A stretch of 64,000 nucleotides of DNA from Sphingopyxis sp. MSC1_008 (GTDB lineage: Bacteria; Pseudomonadota; Alphaproteobacteria; Sphingomonadales; Sphingomonadaceae): NCBI RefSeq assembly GCF_023197165.1, contig NZ_JALPRD010000009.1:124001-188000 (forward strand). Reading direction: 5' to 3'. This document shows positions 34,839 to 43,449 of this stretch, in pieces. The notes beneath the pieces are model-generated. The model had not been told where the DNA came from. It saw only the letters and a program-made list of their open reading frames with translations, and searched no databases. Position numbers and translations under genes: made by a program. Within the stretch, counting starts at the first letter, position 1; every line of letters begins with the position of its first letter.

Positions 34839-35090
34839 ATGCCACGTTATTATTTTCACACCAGCGACGGCGCACGCGATGAGGACGACGTCGGCGTCGT
34901 TTTAAGCGATGCCGCGGCGGCGCGCCGCGAGGCGATCCGCTACGGCGGCAGCCTGCTGCACGACGATCCCGAAATCATCGACGCCAACGGCGGGCTGCGG
35001 ATCGAGGTTGTCGATGAAGACGGCGTCTTCTGCGCCGCCGTCTTGATTCAGGCGGTCGATGCAAGACAAGCGGGACGCCAAGCCGCCTGA
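34839..35090 (+). CDS. DUF6894 family protein
   Basis: An 83-residue protein, MPRYYFHTSDGARDEDDVGV, then a helix of Ala/Arg residues and the strand LRIEVVDEDGVFCAAVLIQ: a textbook DUF6894 layout. It follows the Crp/Fnr gene by 23 bases. The copy at 47692 is also next to a Crp/Fnr gene, which hints at a functional tie. Function unknown. Confidence 0.85.
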   Translation: MPRYYFHTSDGARDEDDVGVVLSDAAAARREAIRYGGSLLHDDPEIIDANGGLRIEVVDEDGVFCAAVLIQAVDARQAGRQAA

Positions 35091-35097
35091 TCAGGCC

Positions 35098-35147
35098 AAG
35101 GCCGCAAGGCCTTCACACCGATACCGGCCCGGGCCTGACCCCGGGCC
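35098..35147. terminator. Two GC-rich hairpins between convergent genes
   Basis: The first hairpin, AAGGCC-GCAA-GGCCTT (35098-35113), has a stable GCAA loop. The second pairs GGCCCGGG with CCCGGGCC (35126-35147). Neither has a T tract, but their placement between two convergent stops suits bidirectional termination. A further short dyad, TAGACAA-A-TTGTCTA, spans the glycosyltransferase stop at 35154-35168. Confidence 0.5.
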
Positions 35148-35165
35148 GACTTCTAGACAAATTGT

Positions 35166-37508
35166 CTAACCGGCCGCCACAGCGTCCGAGCGCACCGTAG
35201 CAAGGCTACGTGGGGCGCCGGGTTCGGCTTCGCGCGCTTCGACTGCCCACAATGCCGCCATCGCATGATGGGCGAGATGATAGGCCAGGGTCGACTCGGC
35301 GCCGACATTGAGATTGACTCCGCGCGGAGTCAGGCCGTCGCGGCAGCGCCCGGTACGCGGATCCGCGAGCGGCAAACCACGATCGTTGCTGCCCGAGAAC
35401 CAGCGCCACGCGGTGTCGGCGCGCTCGGTCCAGCGCTTCTGGGCGGTCGAACCGTGCGCGACCGCGCAAGCGGCGATCGTTGCCCATGCTTCAAGCGGCT
35501 GCTGGTCGAAGGGCGTCGTCTCGCCGAGCAGGCCGAACCCGTCCGAACCCACCGGACGGAAATATCCTTCGCCGCTCGTCTGCCGGTCGCAGAGCCAGTC
35601 GAGCGCCGAGAGGCCGGCTTCTTCCATCGGCAGCGAATGCATCCGCCGACCGGCCCGAATCAGCGCTTCGGCGAGCCGCGCATTGTCATAAGCAAGACCT
35701 GGCTCGAACCAGTCCCAACCGGGACGGCGGCCCGCCTTCCACAGCGCGTGCAGAAAGGCGCCGCCGCGTTCGACGATCGCATGCGCGCGAGCGTCGCGAG
35801 GCGTGCGACCGAGCAGTTCGTCGGCACCGAGCACGGCGAACGCCATCGCGCGAGGGCTCTTGAACCCGCTCGCGATTTTGGAGGTCGCCGCAAACCAGTC
35901 CGCCGCCCAGGCGCGCAACTCCTCGCCCCCGGCGTGCGCGGCGCAGTGGCCGAGCGCCCAGAGCGCCCGCCCATTGCTGTCCTCCGACCCGGCCTCCTCG
36001 AGCCAGCGCCGGTCGTAGCCCATGAAGTTGCGAAAGGCCTGCGCCTCGTCGTTCCAGGCATGCTGGATGAAACTCGCATAGCGAAGCGCCCAGTGCTGCG
36101 CGTCCGAACGGTTGGCCGACGCGCCGCTGTTCATCAGCATCAGCGCGCGCGCATTATCGTCGATGCAATAGCCATGGTTGCGGTCGGGGACCGGGCCGCG
36201 CCCATGCTGCAAGATACCGACATCGTCGCTCATATCGAGAATGGCCGTCTGCGATGGCGCCGCGCGCCGCGCACCGGCGCGGCCTGGCGGCGGCGTCATG
36301 ACGCGGTCGAGAAGCGCGCCAAATTCACGCGCGATGACGCCCCAGGCGGTTCGCCGCCCGCGCGCATAGGCGCGCCGCTGCAGCGCCCGGCGCTCCTCGG
36401 GGACCGCGAGTAGCAGCAGCGCGGCTTCTGCAATCGCTTCGCTGTCGCCCTGCGGAACGAGAATGCCGACATCGTCGGCGAGAAGTTCGCGTGCGTGGAC
36501 AAAGGGCGTCGAGATGACCGCACGTCCGAGCGCCACGGCGTAGGCGAGCGTGCCCGATGTGATTTGCGCCAGATTGGGATAAGGCGCGAGGTAGATGTCG
36601 CACAGCTCGATTGCCTCGAGCAGGTCGTCGGTGCTGAGAAAGCGATTGTCCCACGCAAGATTGTCGGCAACGCCGAGGCTCTCGGCGAGCGTTTCGAGGC
36701 TTTCGCGATACGCTTCGCCCTCGGCAGCGACAAGATTGGGATGGGTTGCCCCCACGATCCGGTAAAGCACGTCGGGATATTGTGCCGCGATTGCGGGGAG
36801 TGCACGAATGGCTGTCTCGAGCCCCTTGCCTGGGCCAAGCAGCCCGAAGGTCGACAGCACGGGCCGTTCGCCAATGCCGAGCGCTTCACGCTGCGGCGAC
36901 GAGGCGACGAAAGGCCGGTCGGGGGTACCATGTTCGATAACCGCGACCGCCTTCGGATCGGCGCCATAGACCTCAACGAGCGTGTCACGGCCGAACTGGC
37001 TCATTACGATGAGTCTCGATGCCCGCGCGAGGAGGCGGTCCATCACCCGCCGCTGGGCGTCGTTCGGCTCGGCGAGTACCGTATGCAATGTGACGATCAG
37101 AGGGGCGGCGATCCGGTCGACGAGCTCGAGGATCATATCGCCTGCGGGGCCGCCGAAGATGCCGAACTCATGCTGCAGCCAGACGGCGCCCGCGCCGCTG
37201 GCATTGATCGCCTCGGCGGCACGGCAATAAGTCGCCACATCCTGCTCGTCGATAATGCCGCGGACCGCGGGATCGCTCCCAACATCGGTCTTCGAACGCA
37301 TCGCATAGATGTCGAGCTTGAGATCGGGTCGCGCGCGCGCGAGATGGTCATAGGTGTCAGCGGTGAAAGTTGCGATGCCGCACTTGCGCGGTCGAAAGCA
37401 CCCAATGAGCGCGACACGCGAATGCGGACGCGCCATGGCCGCGCTTGCTGAAGGAATATCCGCCTCGGTAAAATTCGAAAACAACCGGCCTTCGGCTTCA
37501 TATTTCAT
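35166..37508 (-). CDS. GT4 glycosyltransferase with C-terminal helical-barrel domain
   Basis: A 780-residue protein. Residues about 30-410 form a GT4 glycosyltransferase: start of the GT-B fold at ALIGCFRPRKCGIATFTAD, sugar-binding LSTFGLLGPGKGLETAIRAL, and donor-side GTLAYAVALGRAVISTPF. Residues about 440-760 are helix pairs rich in Trp/His (DNARALMLM, FMGYDRRWLEEAGSEDSNGR, GWDWFEPGLAYDNARLAEAL), an alpha/alpha barrel. Enzymes of this layout are found beside GH130 genes in other bacteria, to my recollection. The product is unknown. ATG at 37508 is the family-like start; an upstream extension is not conserved. Confidence 0.8.
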   Translation of the reverse strand: MKYEAEGRLFSNFTEADIPSASAAMARPHSRVALIGCFRPRKCGIATFTADTYDHLARARPDLKLDIYAMRSKTDVGSDPAVRGIIDEQDVATYCRAAEAINASGAGAVWLQHEFGIFGGPAGDMILELVDRIAAPLIVTLHTVLAEPNDAQRRVMDRLLARASRLIVMSQFGRDTLVEVYGADPKAVAVIEHGTPDRPFVASSPQREALGIGERPVLSTFGLLGPGKGLETAIRALPAIAAQYPDVLYRIVGATHPNLVAAEGEAYRESLETLAESLGVADNLAWDNRFLSTDDLLEAIELCDIYLAPYPNLAQITSGTLAYAVALGRAVISTPFVHARELLADDVGILVPQGDSEAIAEAALLLLAVPEERRALQRRAYARGRRTAWGVIAREFGALLDRVMTPPPGRAGARRAAPSQTAILDMSDDVGILQHGRGPVPDRNHGYCIDDNARALMLMNSGASANRSDAQHWALRYASFIQHAWNDEAQAFRNFMGYDRRWLEEAGSEDSNGRALWALGHCAAHAGGEELRAWAADWFAATSKIASGFKSPRAMAFAVLGADELLGRTPRDARAHAIVERGGAFLHALWKAGRRPGWDWFEPGLAYDNARLAEALIRAGRRMHSLPMEEAGLSALDWLCDRQTSGEGYFRPVGSDGFGLLGETTPFDQQPLEAWATIAACAVAHGSTAQKRWTERADTAWRWFSGSNDRGLPLADPRTGRCRDGLTPRGVNLNVGAESTLAYHLAHHAMAALWAVEAREAEPGAPRSLATVRSDAVAAG

Positions 37509-37591
37509 CGCTGGTACCTCTATCAGTTTCGCTCGGGATGGGCGATCGCCGTGCCGCGCGGTCTCGAATCGAGCGGCGCACAGCGGGCTGT

Positions 37592-37611
37592 CGCGTTGAT
37601 GAAGCAACGCG
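37592..37611. promoter_or_regulatory. 7-bp inverted repeat upstream of the large GT4 gene
   Basis: CGCGTTG-ATGAAG-CAACGCG is a perfect dyad 84 bases upstream of the glycosyltransferase start. It is a candidate operator; no regulator is implied. Confidence 0.35.
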
Positions 37612-37799
37612 TGCTGCGGCGCACAAGTTGCACGCGGCACCGATGGAATCCGGGCTATTTTGTCGAGATTTAACTTATGTTTGCGTGAAAGTGCGCCGGT
37701 CTCCTCGCTGCGGTGCGCACGGCCGCAGCTCGCCGTAACTTAACGCAGCGCGGAAGGAATCCATTGAGATCCAGCCGGGAGACTGCCTCGCGGCAGGTT

Positions 37800-38039
37800 T
37801 CAAGGCTGCCCCTCGCCGGCGCGGCCGGCGGCCGTATCATTTTCCTCCCCTACGCGGGTGCCGCTCTCCGGGTTGTAATCTTTCGGAATGCTGCCGCCGC
37901 TCTTCGGGTCGCGCTTCGGCTCTCGATCAAGTGTGTCGCTCGGGCGCCGCGCGGCGCCCTCGGGCTGATTCTCGGCCGACAAATTGGGGTTGCGGGTTTT
38001 TTCGGTCGGCACCGCGCGCACCTTACGAGACTCGGTCAT
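37800..38039 (-). CDS. Small hydrophilic hypothetical protein
   Basis: A 79-residue polar protein with many Pro, Glu, Arg and Asn (MTESRKVRAVPTEKTRNPNL at the start), probably disordered. No family recognised. AGGAG lies 7 bases before the ATG, which supports expression. Confidence 0.55.
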   Translation of the reverse strand: MTESRKVRAVPTEKTRNPNLSAENQPEGAARRPSDTLDREPKRDPKSGGSIPKDYNPESGTRVGEENDTAAGRAGEGQP

Positions 38040-38077
38040 TTCTACGCTCCTGCACTCGCTGCTTTCCGCCGACCGGC

Positions 38078-38347
38078 TCAGTCGGATATCGTTTCATCTT
38101 CGATCGCCGCGGCGATCATGCGCTCCCATGTCGGACCGTCGCCGGCCGCGAGCATTTGCGCGCTCGGCTCACGAAGCGTGCGCAAAACAGCGAGCGCCGC
38201 ATCGCTATATTCGGGCCACAGGGCATCAACCGCCGCCGCCGCCGACGACATGTCGCCGTCGGCATTTTTACTTAGCGCATGGCCGGCGAGGGCGCGTGCG
38301 ACCCTTTCGACAGGCGAGGTCATGGCGCGGTCGACAGCGGCAGCCAT
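38078..38347 (-). CDS. Small helical hypothetical protein
   Basis: An 89-residue alpha-helical protein (VERVARALAGHALSKNADG, then SDAALAVLRTLREPSAQML). No family recognised. Its ATG overlaps the stop of the DUF3606 gene by one base (TGATG), so the two form a coupled pair. Confidence 0.65.
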   Translation of the reverse strand: MAAAVDRAMTSPVERVARALAGHALSKNADGDMSSAAAAVDALWPEYSDAALAVLRTLREPSAQMLAAGDGPTWERMIAAAIEDETISD

Positions 38348-38526
38348 CAGCGTGCCTTCAGATAATCGCGGACCTTGTCCACCGAGTTCCCGACCGCATC
38401 GACCGCCTCCCGCAATTCTTCCTCGCTCACGCCGAGGCTTTTTGTCCAGTCTCGGACCTCATACTCTTCGGAGAGGCTGATACGGTCGCGATCGGGCGCA
38501 CCCGTTACATTCTTGTCGTCTGCCAT
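38347..38526 (-). CDS. DUF3606 small protein
   Basis: A 59-residue paralogue of the gene at 2479. The core RISLSEEYEVRDWTKSLGVS, then EELREAVDAVG, keeps the W-T-K-x-LGVS signature. AAGGAG lies seven bases before the ATG. It is divergent from ligD, with 64 bases between its ATG and the start of the ligD promoter match. Role unknown, but its place beside ligD suggests a stress context. Confidence 0.82.
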   Translation of the reverse strand: MADDKNVTGAPDRDRISLSEEYEVRDWTKSLGVSEEELREAVDAVGNSVDKVRDYLKAR

Positions 38527-38589
38527 GATGATCTCCTTTCGCTCAAGCAACGCCTCCGCTGGGGCGAAGTTGCACTGGCGCGGGAGGGT

Positions 38590-38614
38590 GGAACGAACGG
38601 CATTCGTCCGCGTC
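38590..38614 (+). promoter_or_regulatory. EcfG-type promoter of ligD
   Basis: GGAAC (38590-38594), a 16-base spacer and CGTC (38611-38614). The -10 box ends only eight bases before the ligD ATG at 38623, so a transcript from here would be leaderless or nearly so. In Sinorhizobium, ku and ligD copies are reported to be under the equivalent sigma factor RpoE2. Confidence 0.55.
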
Positions 38615-38622
38615 TTCCCCTC

Positions 38623-40512
38623 ATGGCCCGATACAGCGACACCAGCGCGCGTCCAGCGGCAAAAGCCCGGACCAGGCCCGGCCAGCGCGATGCCCGCCGC
38701 GCCGGCCCCCCTCCCTTCCGCCCCGTCCAGCTGGCGACGCTCGTCGATACGGTGCCCGCGGGAAGCGGATGGCTCCATGAGATGAAATATGACGGCTACC
38801 GCCTGCTACTCGCTGTCGGCGGCGGCGAAGCGCGCGCTTATACGCGCTCGGGACTCGACTGGTCCGACCGGTTCGCGCCGCTCCTCGCCGCGGTCGCCGA
38901 GCTCGAGCTTTCCTCCGCGCTCATCGATGGCGAGGCGGTGGTGCTCGATGCCGACGGACGCTCCAATTTCCAGTCGTTGCAAAATGCGCTCAAGGCCTCA
39001 CCGGGGGCGATCGACTTCTTCGCGTTCGATCTGCTCGAACTCGACGGTGCCGACCTGACGGGCCTGCCGCTACGCGAGCGCAAACGCCGCCTTGTGGGTA
39101 TCCTCCCCGAACGGGGCGAGCGCATCCGTTACTCTGATCATATCGAGGGAAGCGGCGAGAAGCTCCTGCGCAGCTTTTGCGCAGCCGGGCTCGAAGGCGT
39201 GATCTCGAAGAAGGCCGACGCGCGATATGTCGGATCGCGCGCGGGGAGCTGGCTCAAGACAAAGTGCATCAAGCGCCAGGAGTTTGTGATCGTCGGCTGG
39301 ACGCCGTCGGAGACGTCGCGCTCCTTCCGCTCGCTGATGCTCGGCGTGCACGAAAACGGGTCGCTCCGCTACGCGGGAAAGGTCGGCACGGGCTTCGATA
39401 CAGCCGAACTGCTGCGCCTGCAGACGCTGATGCGGCCGCTCGAACAAAAGGAAGCCGCAGTGAAGGCGCCGCGAAGCGAGGCGCGCGGCGCGCACTGGAT
39501 CAAGCCGAAGCTCGTCGCCGAGATCGCCTTTACCGAAATGACCCGCGAGGGCACGCTTCGCCACCCGAGCTATCTCGGCCTCCGCGAAGACAAGAAGGCC
39601 GAGGCGGTCGCCCTCGAAAGCGAGACCCCTGTCACAACGGCGACACGCACCGCGCCGGTGCCAATCAGCAACCGCGACCGCGTCATCTACCCGGAGGCGA
39701 ATATCACCAAGGGGGCGCTGGCCGACTATTATGCCGCGGTCGCCCCGGTCATGATGCCCTGGGCCGGCTCGCGTCCGGTAAGCCTCGTACGCTGTCCGCA
39801 GGGCCGCGCGAAGAAGTGCTTTTTCCAGAAACATGATGCCGGAAGCTTCGGCGATGCCGTCAAGCATGTCGCGATCGAGGAAAAGGACGGCGCGCAAGAG
39901 CCTTATCTCTATATCGACTCCGCCGAAGGACTCCTGACATGCGTCCAGATGGGGACGATCGAGTTCCACGGCTGGGGTTCGCGGATCGAAGATGTAGAAA
40001 AGGCCGACCGGCTTGTCTTCGACCTCGATCCCGACGTCGGCCTCGACTTCGAGGCGGTGCGCAGCGCCGCCTTCCAGTTCCGCGATCTTCTGAAATCGAT
40101 GGGGCTCGAGACATTCCCGATGCTGACCGGCGGCAAAGGGGTGCACGTCATTGCACCGCTCGTGCCGCGCGCCGAATGGCCCGAGGTGAAGGACTTCGCG
40201 CATCGGCTCGCGCAGGCGGTCGCGCAGAGCGACCCAGATCATTTTACCGCGGCGCTGCCCAAGGCGCAGCGCAAGGGGCGGATCTTCGTCGATTATCTCC
40301 GCAACCAGCGCGGCGCGACCGCGGTGATGCCTTATGCGGCACGGGCGCGCGAGGCCGCGCCGGTTGCGGCGCCAGTGACCTGGAAGGAAATGGAGACCAT
40401 CGACGCGCCGTCGCATTTTCATATCGGCGATGCCGCAACCCTTGTGAAGCGCGCCGCCTCGAAGGCGCTCGCGGACTGGGGCCGAGCGGCGCAGGAGCTG
40501 CCCGATCTGTGA
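38623..40512 (+). CDS. ligD: ATP-dependent DNA ligase LigD (ligase-polymerase, no phosphoesterase domain)
   Basis: A 629-residue protein of non-homologous end joining. The N-terminal ligase domain has the nucleotidyl-lysine motif EMKYDGYR (Lys55), followed by SALIDGEAVVLD and EGVISKKADARYVG. From about residue 345 comes a primase-polymerase domain with the metal-binding acidic motif DLDPD and a later HVIAPL. The 3'-phosphoesterase domain present in the Pseudomonas and Mycobacterium enzymes is absent. Ku, its usual partner, is not in this window. ATG at 38623 is the only sensible start after the promoter. The stop overlaps the exonuclease GTG (GTGA). Confidence 0.92.
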   Translation: MARYSDTSARPAAKARTRPGQRDARRAGPPPFRPVQLATLVDTVPAGSGWLHEMKYDGYRLLLAVGGGEARAYTRSGLDWSDRFAPLLAAVAELELSSALIDGEAVVLDADGRSNFQSLQNALKASPGAIDFFAFDLLELDGADLTGLPLRERKRRLVGILPERGERIRYSDHIEGSGEKLLRSFCAAGLEGVISKKADARYVGSRAGSWLKTKCIKRQEFVIVGWTPSETSRSFRSLMLGVHENGSLRYAGKVGTGFDTAELLRLQTLMRPLEQKEAAVKAPRSEARGAHWIKPKLVAEIAFTEMTREGTLRHPSYLGLREDKKAEAVALESETPVTTATRTAPVPISNRDRVIYPEANITKGALADYYAAVAPVMMPWAGSRPVSLVRCPQGRAKKCFFQKHDAGSFGDAVKHVAIEEKDGAQEPYLYIDSAEGLLTCVQMGTIEFHGWGSRIEDVEKADRLVFDLDPDVGLDFEAVRSAAFQFRDLLKSMGLETFPMLTGGKGVHVIAPLVPRAEWPEVKDFAHRLAQAVAQSDPDHFTAALPKAQRKGRIFVDYLRNQRGATAVMPYAARAREAAPVAAPVTWKEMETIDAPSHFHIGDAATLVKRAASKALADWGRAAQELPDL

Positions 40513-41303
40513 AAATCGCGACCTATAATGTCAACGGGATCAACGGGCGGCTTCCCGTCCTGCTGCGCTGGCTCGATCTCGCCCAGCCGGACATCGTCTG
40601 CCTCCAAGAGCTCAAGGCGCCGCAGGAGAAGTTTCCCCAAGCGGCGATCAACGCAGCAGGCTATCAGGCGATCTGGCACGGGCAAAGCCGCTGGAACGGC
40701 GTCGCACTGCTCAGCCGGATCGGCGAAATCCACGAGACGCGGCGCGGGCTTCCAGGCGATCCGGAGGATCTTCAGAGCCGCTTTATCGAAGCCGCGGTGG
40801 GCGGCGTGCTGGTCGCGGGTCTTTACCTTCCCAACGGAAATCCGCGACCCGGCCCCAAGTTCGATTACAAGCTGCGCTGGTTTGAGCGCCTCGAGGCGCA
40901 TCTGGCGACGCTAATCGATCTGGATGCCCCTGTCGTCGTGCTTGGCGACTTCAATGTCATGCCAACCGACAAGGATGTGTACAAGCCCGAGCGCTGGCAG
41001 GACGACGCCCTTTTCGCCCCCGAAGTCAGGGCCGCCTATCATCGCCTGCTCGAACAGGGCTGGACCGACGCGATCCGCCATCTCCATCCCGATGCGACGA
41101 TCTACACCTTCTGGGATTATTGGCGCCGCGCGTTCGAACGCAATGCCGGCCTGCGCATCGATCATCTGCTCCTCAACGCACCTGCGAGAAAGCGTCTCGT
41201 CGCGGCCGAAGTCGACACGCGGCCGCGCGGCTGGGAAAAGACCAGCGATCATACGCCTGTGTGGATCGAGCTTGCCGACCCGCCGCAGCGCAAGCGCCGC
41301 TGA
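40509..41303 (+). CDS. xthA: Exodeoxyribonuclease III / AP endonuclease
   Basis: A 264-residue Mg-dependent nuclease of the ExoIII/AP-endonuclease family, which cuts at abasic sites and trims blocked 3' ends. Signatures: TYNVNGINGRL, CLQELK (metal Glu), LPNGNPRPGPKF, LGDFNV and the catalytic DHTPVW at the C terminus. GTG at 40509 overlaps the ligD stop, so both are co-translated. The pair supplies end-cleaning and ligation, a sensible substitute for the missing LigD phosphoesterase domain (inference). Confidence 0.92.
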   Translation: MKIATYNVNGINGRLPVLLRWLDLAQPDIVCLQELKAPQEKFPQAAINAAGYQAIWHGQSRWNGVALLSRIGEIHETRRGLPGDPEDLQSRFIEAAVGGVLVAGLYLPNGNPRPGPKFDYKLRWFERLEAHLATLIDLDAPVVVLGDFNVMPTDKDVYKPERWQDDALFAPEVRAAYHRLLEQGWTDAIRHLHPDATIYTFWDYWRRAFERNAGLRIDHLLLNAPARKRLVAAEVDTRPRGWEKTSDHTPVWIELADPPQRKRR

Positions 41304-41309
41304 GCCGGC

Positions 41310-42869
41310 TCAGGCCGGCAGCTTGATCGTGCAGCGGACGCCCGCGGGATCGAATTCGATGCGGGCGTCGCCGCGCTGGCTGCGCAGCGCACGCTCGACC
41401 ATGCGCGAGCCGAATCCAGTGCGCGTCGGCGGAGCGACGGCGGGGCCCCCGCTTTCGGTCCAGCGGAGCAGAAGAAAATTGCGGTCGTCCTCACAAAGCA
41501 TGTCCCAGGAAAGGTCGACGCGGCCGCTGTCGTTCGACAGCGCGCCATATTTGACCGCATTGGTTCCCAGCTCATGCAGCGCCATGGCGACGAGAAGTCC
41601 CTTGCCGGCCGGGAACGGCGCGTCGGGCCCATCGATTGCAATCCGCCCCGGGTGAATCTTTTCGAACAGATGCAGCGCGCGCTCGACCATCTCGCCGACC
41701 GAGACGAACCCCCAGTTTCGCTCGGTGAGGAGATCATGGGCGTCGGAAAGCGCGCGGACACGCGCTTCGAAGGCCTGACGCTCGGCAGCGGGCGCTTCGC
41801 AAAAGGTCTGCGACGCGATAGCCTGCACCATCGCGAGTGTATTCTTGATGCGGTGACGCAGCTCGCCTAGCGTCAACTCCAGCGCTTCCTCGGCGCGCGC
41901 ACGTTGCACTATCTCGACCCGGGCCGCTTCGTGGAGATGGGCGTTGTCCATCGCCACCGCGGCCTGCGCCGCAATCGCCGCGACGAGCGTCTCGGCATCT
42001 TCATCGAACATGCCGCGCGCTTCATGGCCGAAAAAGAGGCCGCCATGCACCCTCCCCGACGACGAGATGACGGGAACCGCGAGGTAGGAAACGACGGGCA
42101 GATGGCCATCGGGCATACCATGATGCGGCTCGTTTTGACCGTAGCGCGGATCGGCGCGGATATCGTCGGAGCGAATGATGCCCTCGCCGCGAAAGGTCGG
42201 ATCGAATACCTTGGTATTGCGCGGCATGCCGAAGCGGCCGAAAGCTTCGCGCGGCGCCCCCGAGAGGCTGTAGAGGAGATAGCTTTCGCCGGCGTCGTCG
42301 AGGATATTATAGAAAAAGGCGCCGAAGCTTGCGCCGATCAGCTCGGTGGCGATGTCGGTCACCGCCTGGACGATGCGCTCAAGATCGAGATCCTGCGACA
42401 CGATCGTGGCGGCGCGATTGAGCTGGGCGAGCCGGATCGCCTGCCGCGCAAGCCGCGCCTCGGCCTGCCTGCGATCGGTGATATCGCGCGCGATCTTCGA
42501 TGCGCCGACGATCGACCCGTCGGGGAGGCGGAGCGGGGATACGGTCAGTGAAATGTCGACGAGGCTTCCATCCTTGCGGCACCGCACCGTTTCAAAATGA
42601 TCGACACGCTCGCCGCGGCGGATCCGGCCGATGATAAGGTCTTCCTCGTCGCGCCGCTCCTTTGGAATGATCGTCGTGATCGGTCGGCCGATCATTTCTT
42701 CGGCGCTATATCCGAAGAGCCGCTCGGCCCCCTGGTTCCAGCTTGTTACGATGCCGTCGAGGCCCTTGCTGATGATCGCATCGTCTGAAGATTCGACGAT
42801 CGCGGCGAGTCGCTGCAGGCCAATTTCGTCGTCTGATGATCGTATTTTCTGTTCAGATTCGAGACGCAT
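41310..42869 (-). CDS. PAS-GAF-HWE sensor histidine kinase
   Basis: A 519-residue cytoplasmic kinase. A PAS domain (about 18-140; [20 protein letters not shown] and [10 protein letters not shown]) is followed by a GAF domain (about 150-310) and an HWE-type kinase core. The phospho-acceptor His is in [20 protein letters not shown]. The HWE marks are the Trp in [11 protein letters not shown] and the Glu in [19 protein letters not shown] kinases are common sensors upstream of the alphaproteobacterial general stress response. No transmembrane helix is present. It is divergent from the response regulator at 43027. Confidence 0.88.
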   Translation of the reverse strand: MRLESEQKIRSSDDEIGLQRLAAIVESSDDAIISKGLDGIVTSWNQGAERLFGYSAEEMIGRPITTIIPKERRDEEDLIIGRIRRGERVDHFETVRCRKDGSLVDISLTVSPLRLPDGSIVGASKIARDITDRRQAEARLARQAIRLAQLNRAATIVSQDLDLERIVQAVTDIATELIGASFGAFFYNILDDAGESYLLYSLSGAPREAFGRFGMPRNTKVFDPTFRGEGIIRSDDIRADPRYGQNEPHHGMPDGHLPVVSYLAVPVISSSGRVHGGLFFGHEARGMFDEDAETLVAAIAAQAAVAMDNAHLHEAARVEIVQRARAEEALELTLGELRHRIKNTLAMVQAIASQTFCEAPAAERQAFEARVRALSDAHDLLTERNWGFVSVGEMVERALHLFEKIHPGRIAIDGPDAPFPAGKGLLVAMALHELGTNAVKYGALSNDSGRVDLSWDMLCEDDRNFLLLRWTESGGPAVAPPTRTGFGSRMVERALRSQRGDARIEFDPAGVRCTIKLPA

Positions 42870-42925
42870 TGCGCCTTTTCCCCCCGAGTTGCGAGCTTGT
42901 ACGATAATCTTGTCGATCCTAGCTT

Positions 42926-42953
42926 GGAAACCCTTGGCGGCGCGATGCGTTCC
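42926..42953. promoter_or_regulatory. Bidirectional EcfG-like promoter between kinase and response regulator
   Basis: Minus strand: GGAAC (42953-42949), 16 bases, GGTT (42932-42929), 60 bases before the kinase ATG. Plus strand: GGAAA (42926-42930), 17 bases, CGTT (42948-42951), 76 bases before the regulator ATG. Each strand has one mismatch, and the two sites share the same bases. Confidence 0.4.
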
Positions 42954-43026
42954 TTGCAATTCGCGCGATTCGGCCCCTGATCGCGCGGCCTTCGCCTGCT
43001 CCTCTGACCAATTCAACCGGCTTTCT

Positions 43027-43416
43027 ATGACTTTTCCCCCCCACCTTTCTCGCTACAAAATCCTCGTTGTCGAGGACGAATGGCTGGTCCGCATCGACCT
43101 CGTCGATGCCCTTGAGGCGGCGGGCCTCACCGTATCCGAAGCCGAGGCCGGGGAGGAAGCCCTGGAAGCACTCGAAAGCGGCGCGCACTTCGATGTGCTC
43201 GTCACTGATATTCGCCTCGCGGGCGAGATGACGGGCTGGGACGTCGCCGATCACTACCGGCGTCTTCATCCCGCCGGCGGCGTGATCTACGCGTCGGCGA
43301 ACGTCGCACTGGCTGCGCGCGCGGTGGCCGGGAGCGAGTTTTTCACCAAGCCGGTGGCGGTGCGCTCGCTCGTTGAGCAGTGCCTGTTGTTCTGCTCGGC
43401 GGGCGGGTCCGATTGA
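43027..43416 (+). CDS. Single-domain response regulator
   Basis: A 129-residue receiver domain with no output domain. It has the acidic pocket [11 protein letters not shown], the phospho-acceptor Asp in VLVTDIRL, the Thr/Ser in VIYASANV and the Lys in FFTKPVAV. It does not show the FATGUY motif of SdrG-type regulators of the general stress response. The likely kinase is the divergent HWE protein. It may act as a phosphate sink or bind a partner. Confidence 0.85.
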   Translation: MTFPPHLSRYKILVVEDEWLVRIDLVDALEAAGLTVSEAEAGEEALEALESGAHFDVLVTDIRLAGEMTGWDVADHYRRLHPAGGVIYASANVALAARAVAGSEFFTKPVAVRSLVEQCLLFCSAGGSD

Positions 43417-43449
43417 TCCGCGTGCATCCGGGCGAGACGCGATATGCTG

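Noticed and set aside
39070..40422. Minus-strand open frame of 450 codons
   Set aside because: Antisense shadow of ligD; LigD motifs prove the plus frame.
43027..43416. SdrG-type general stress regulator
   Set aside because: The FATGUY motif expected of that family is absent (the site reads VIYASANV).
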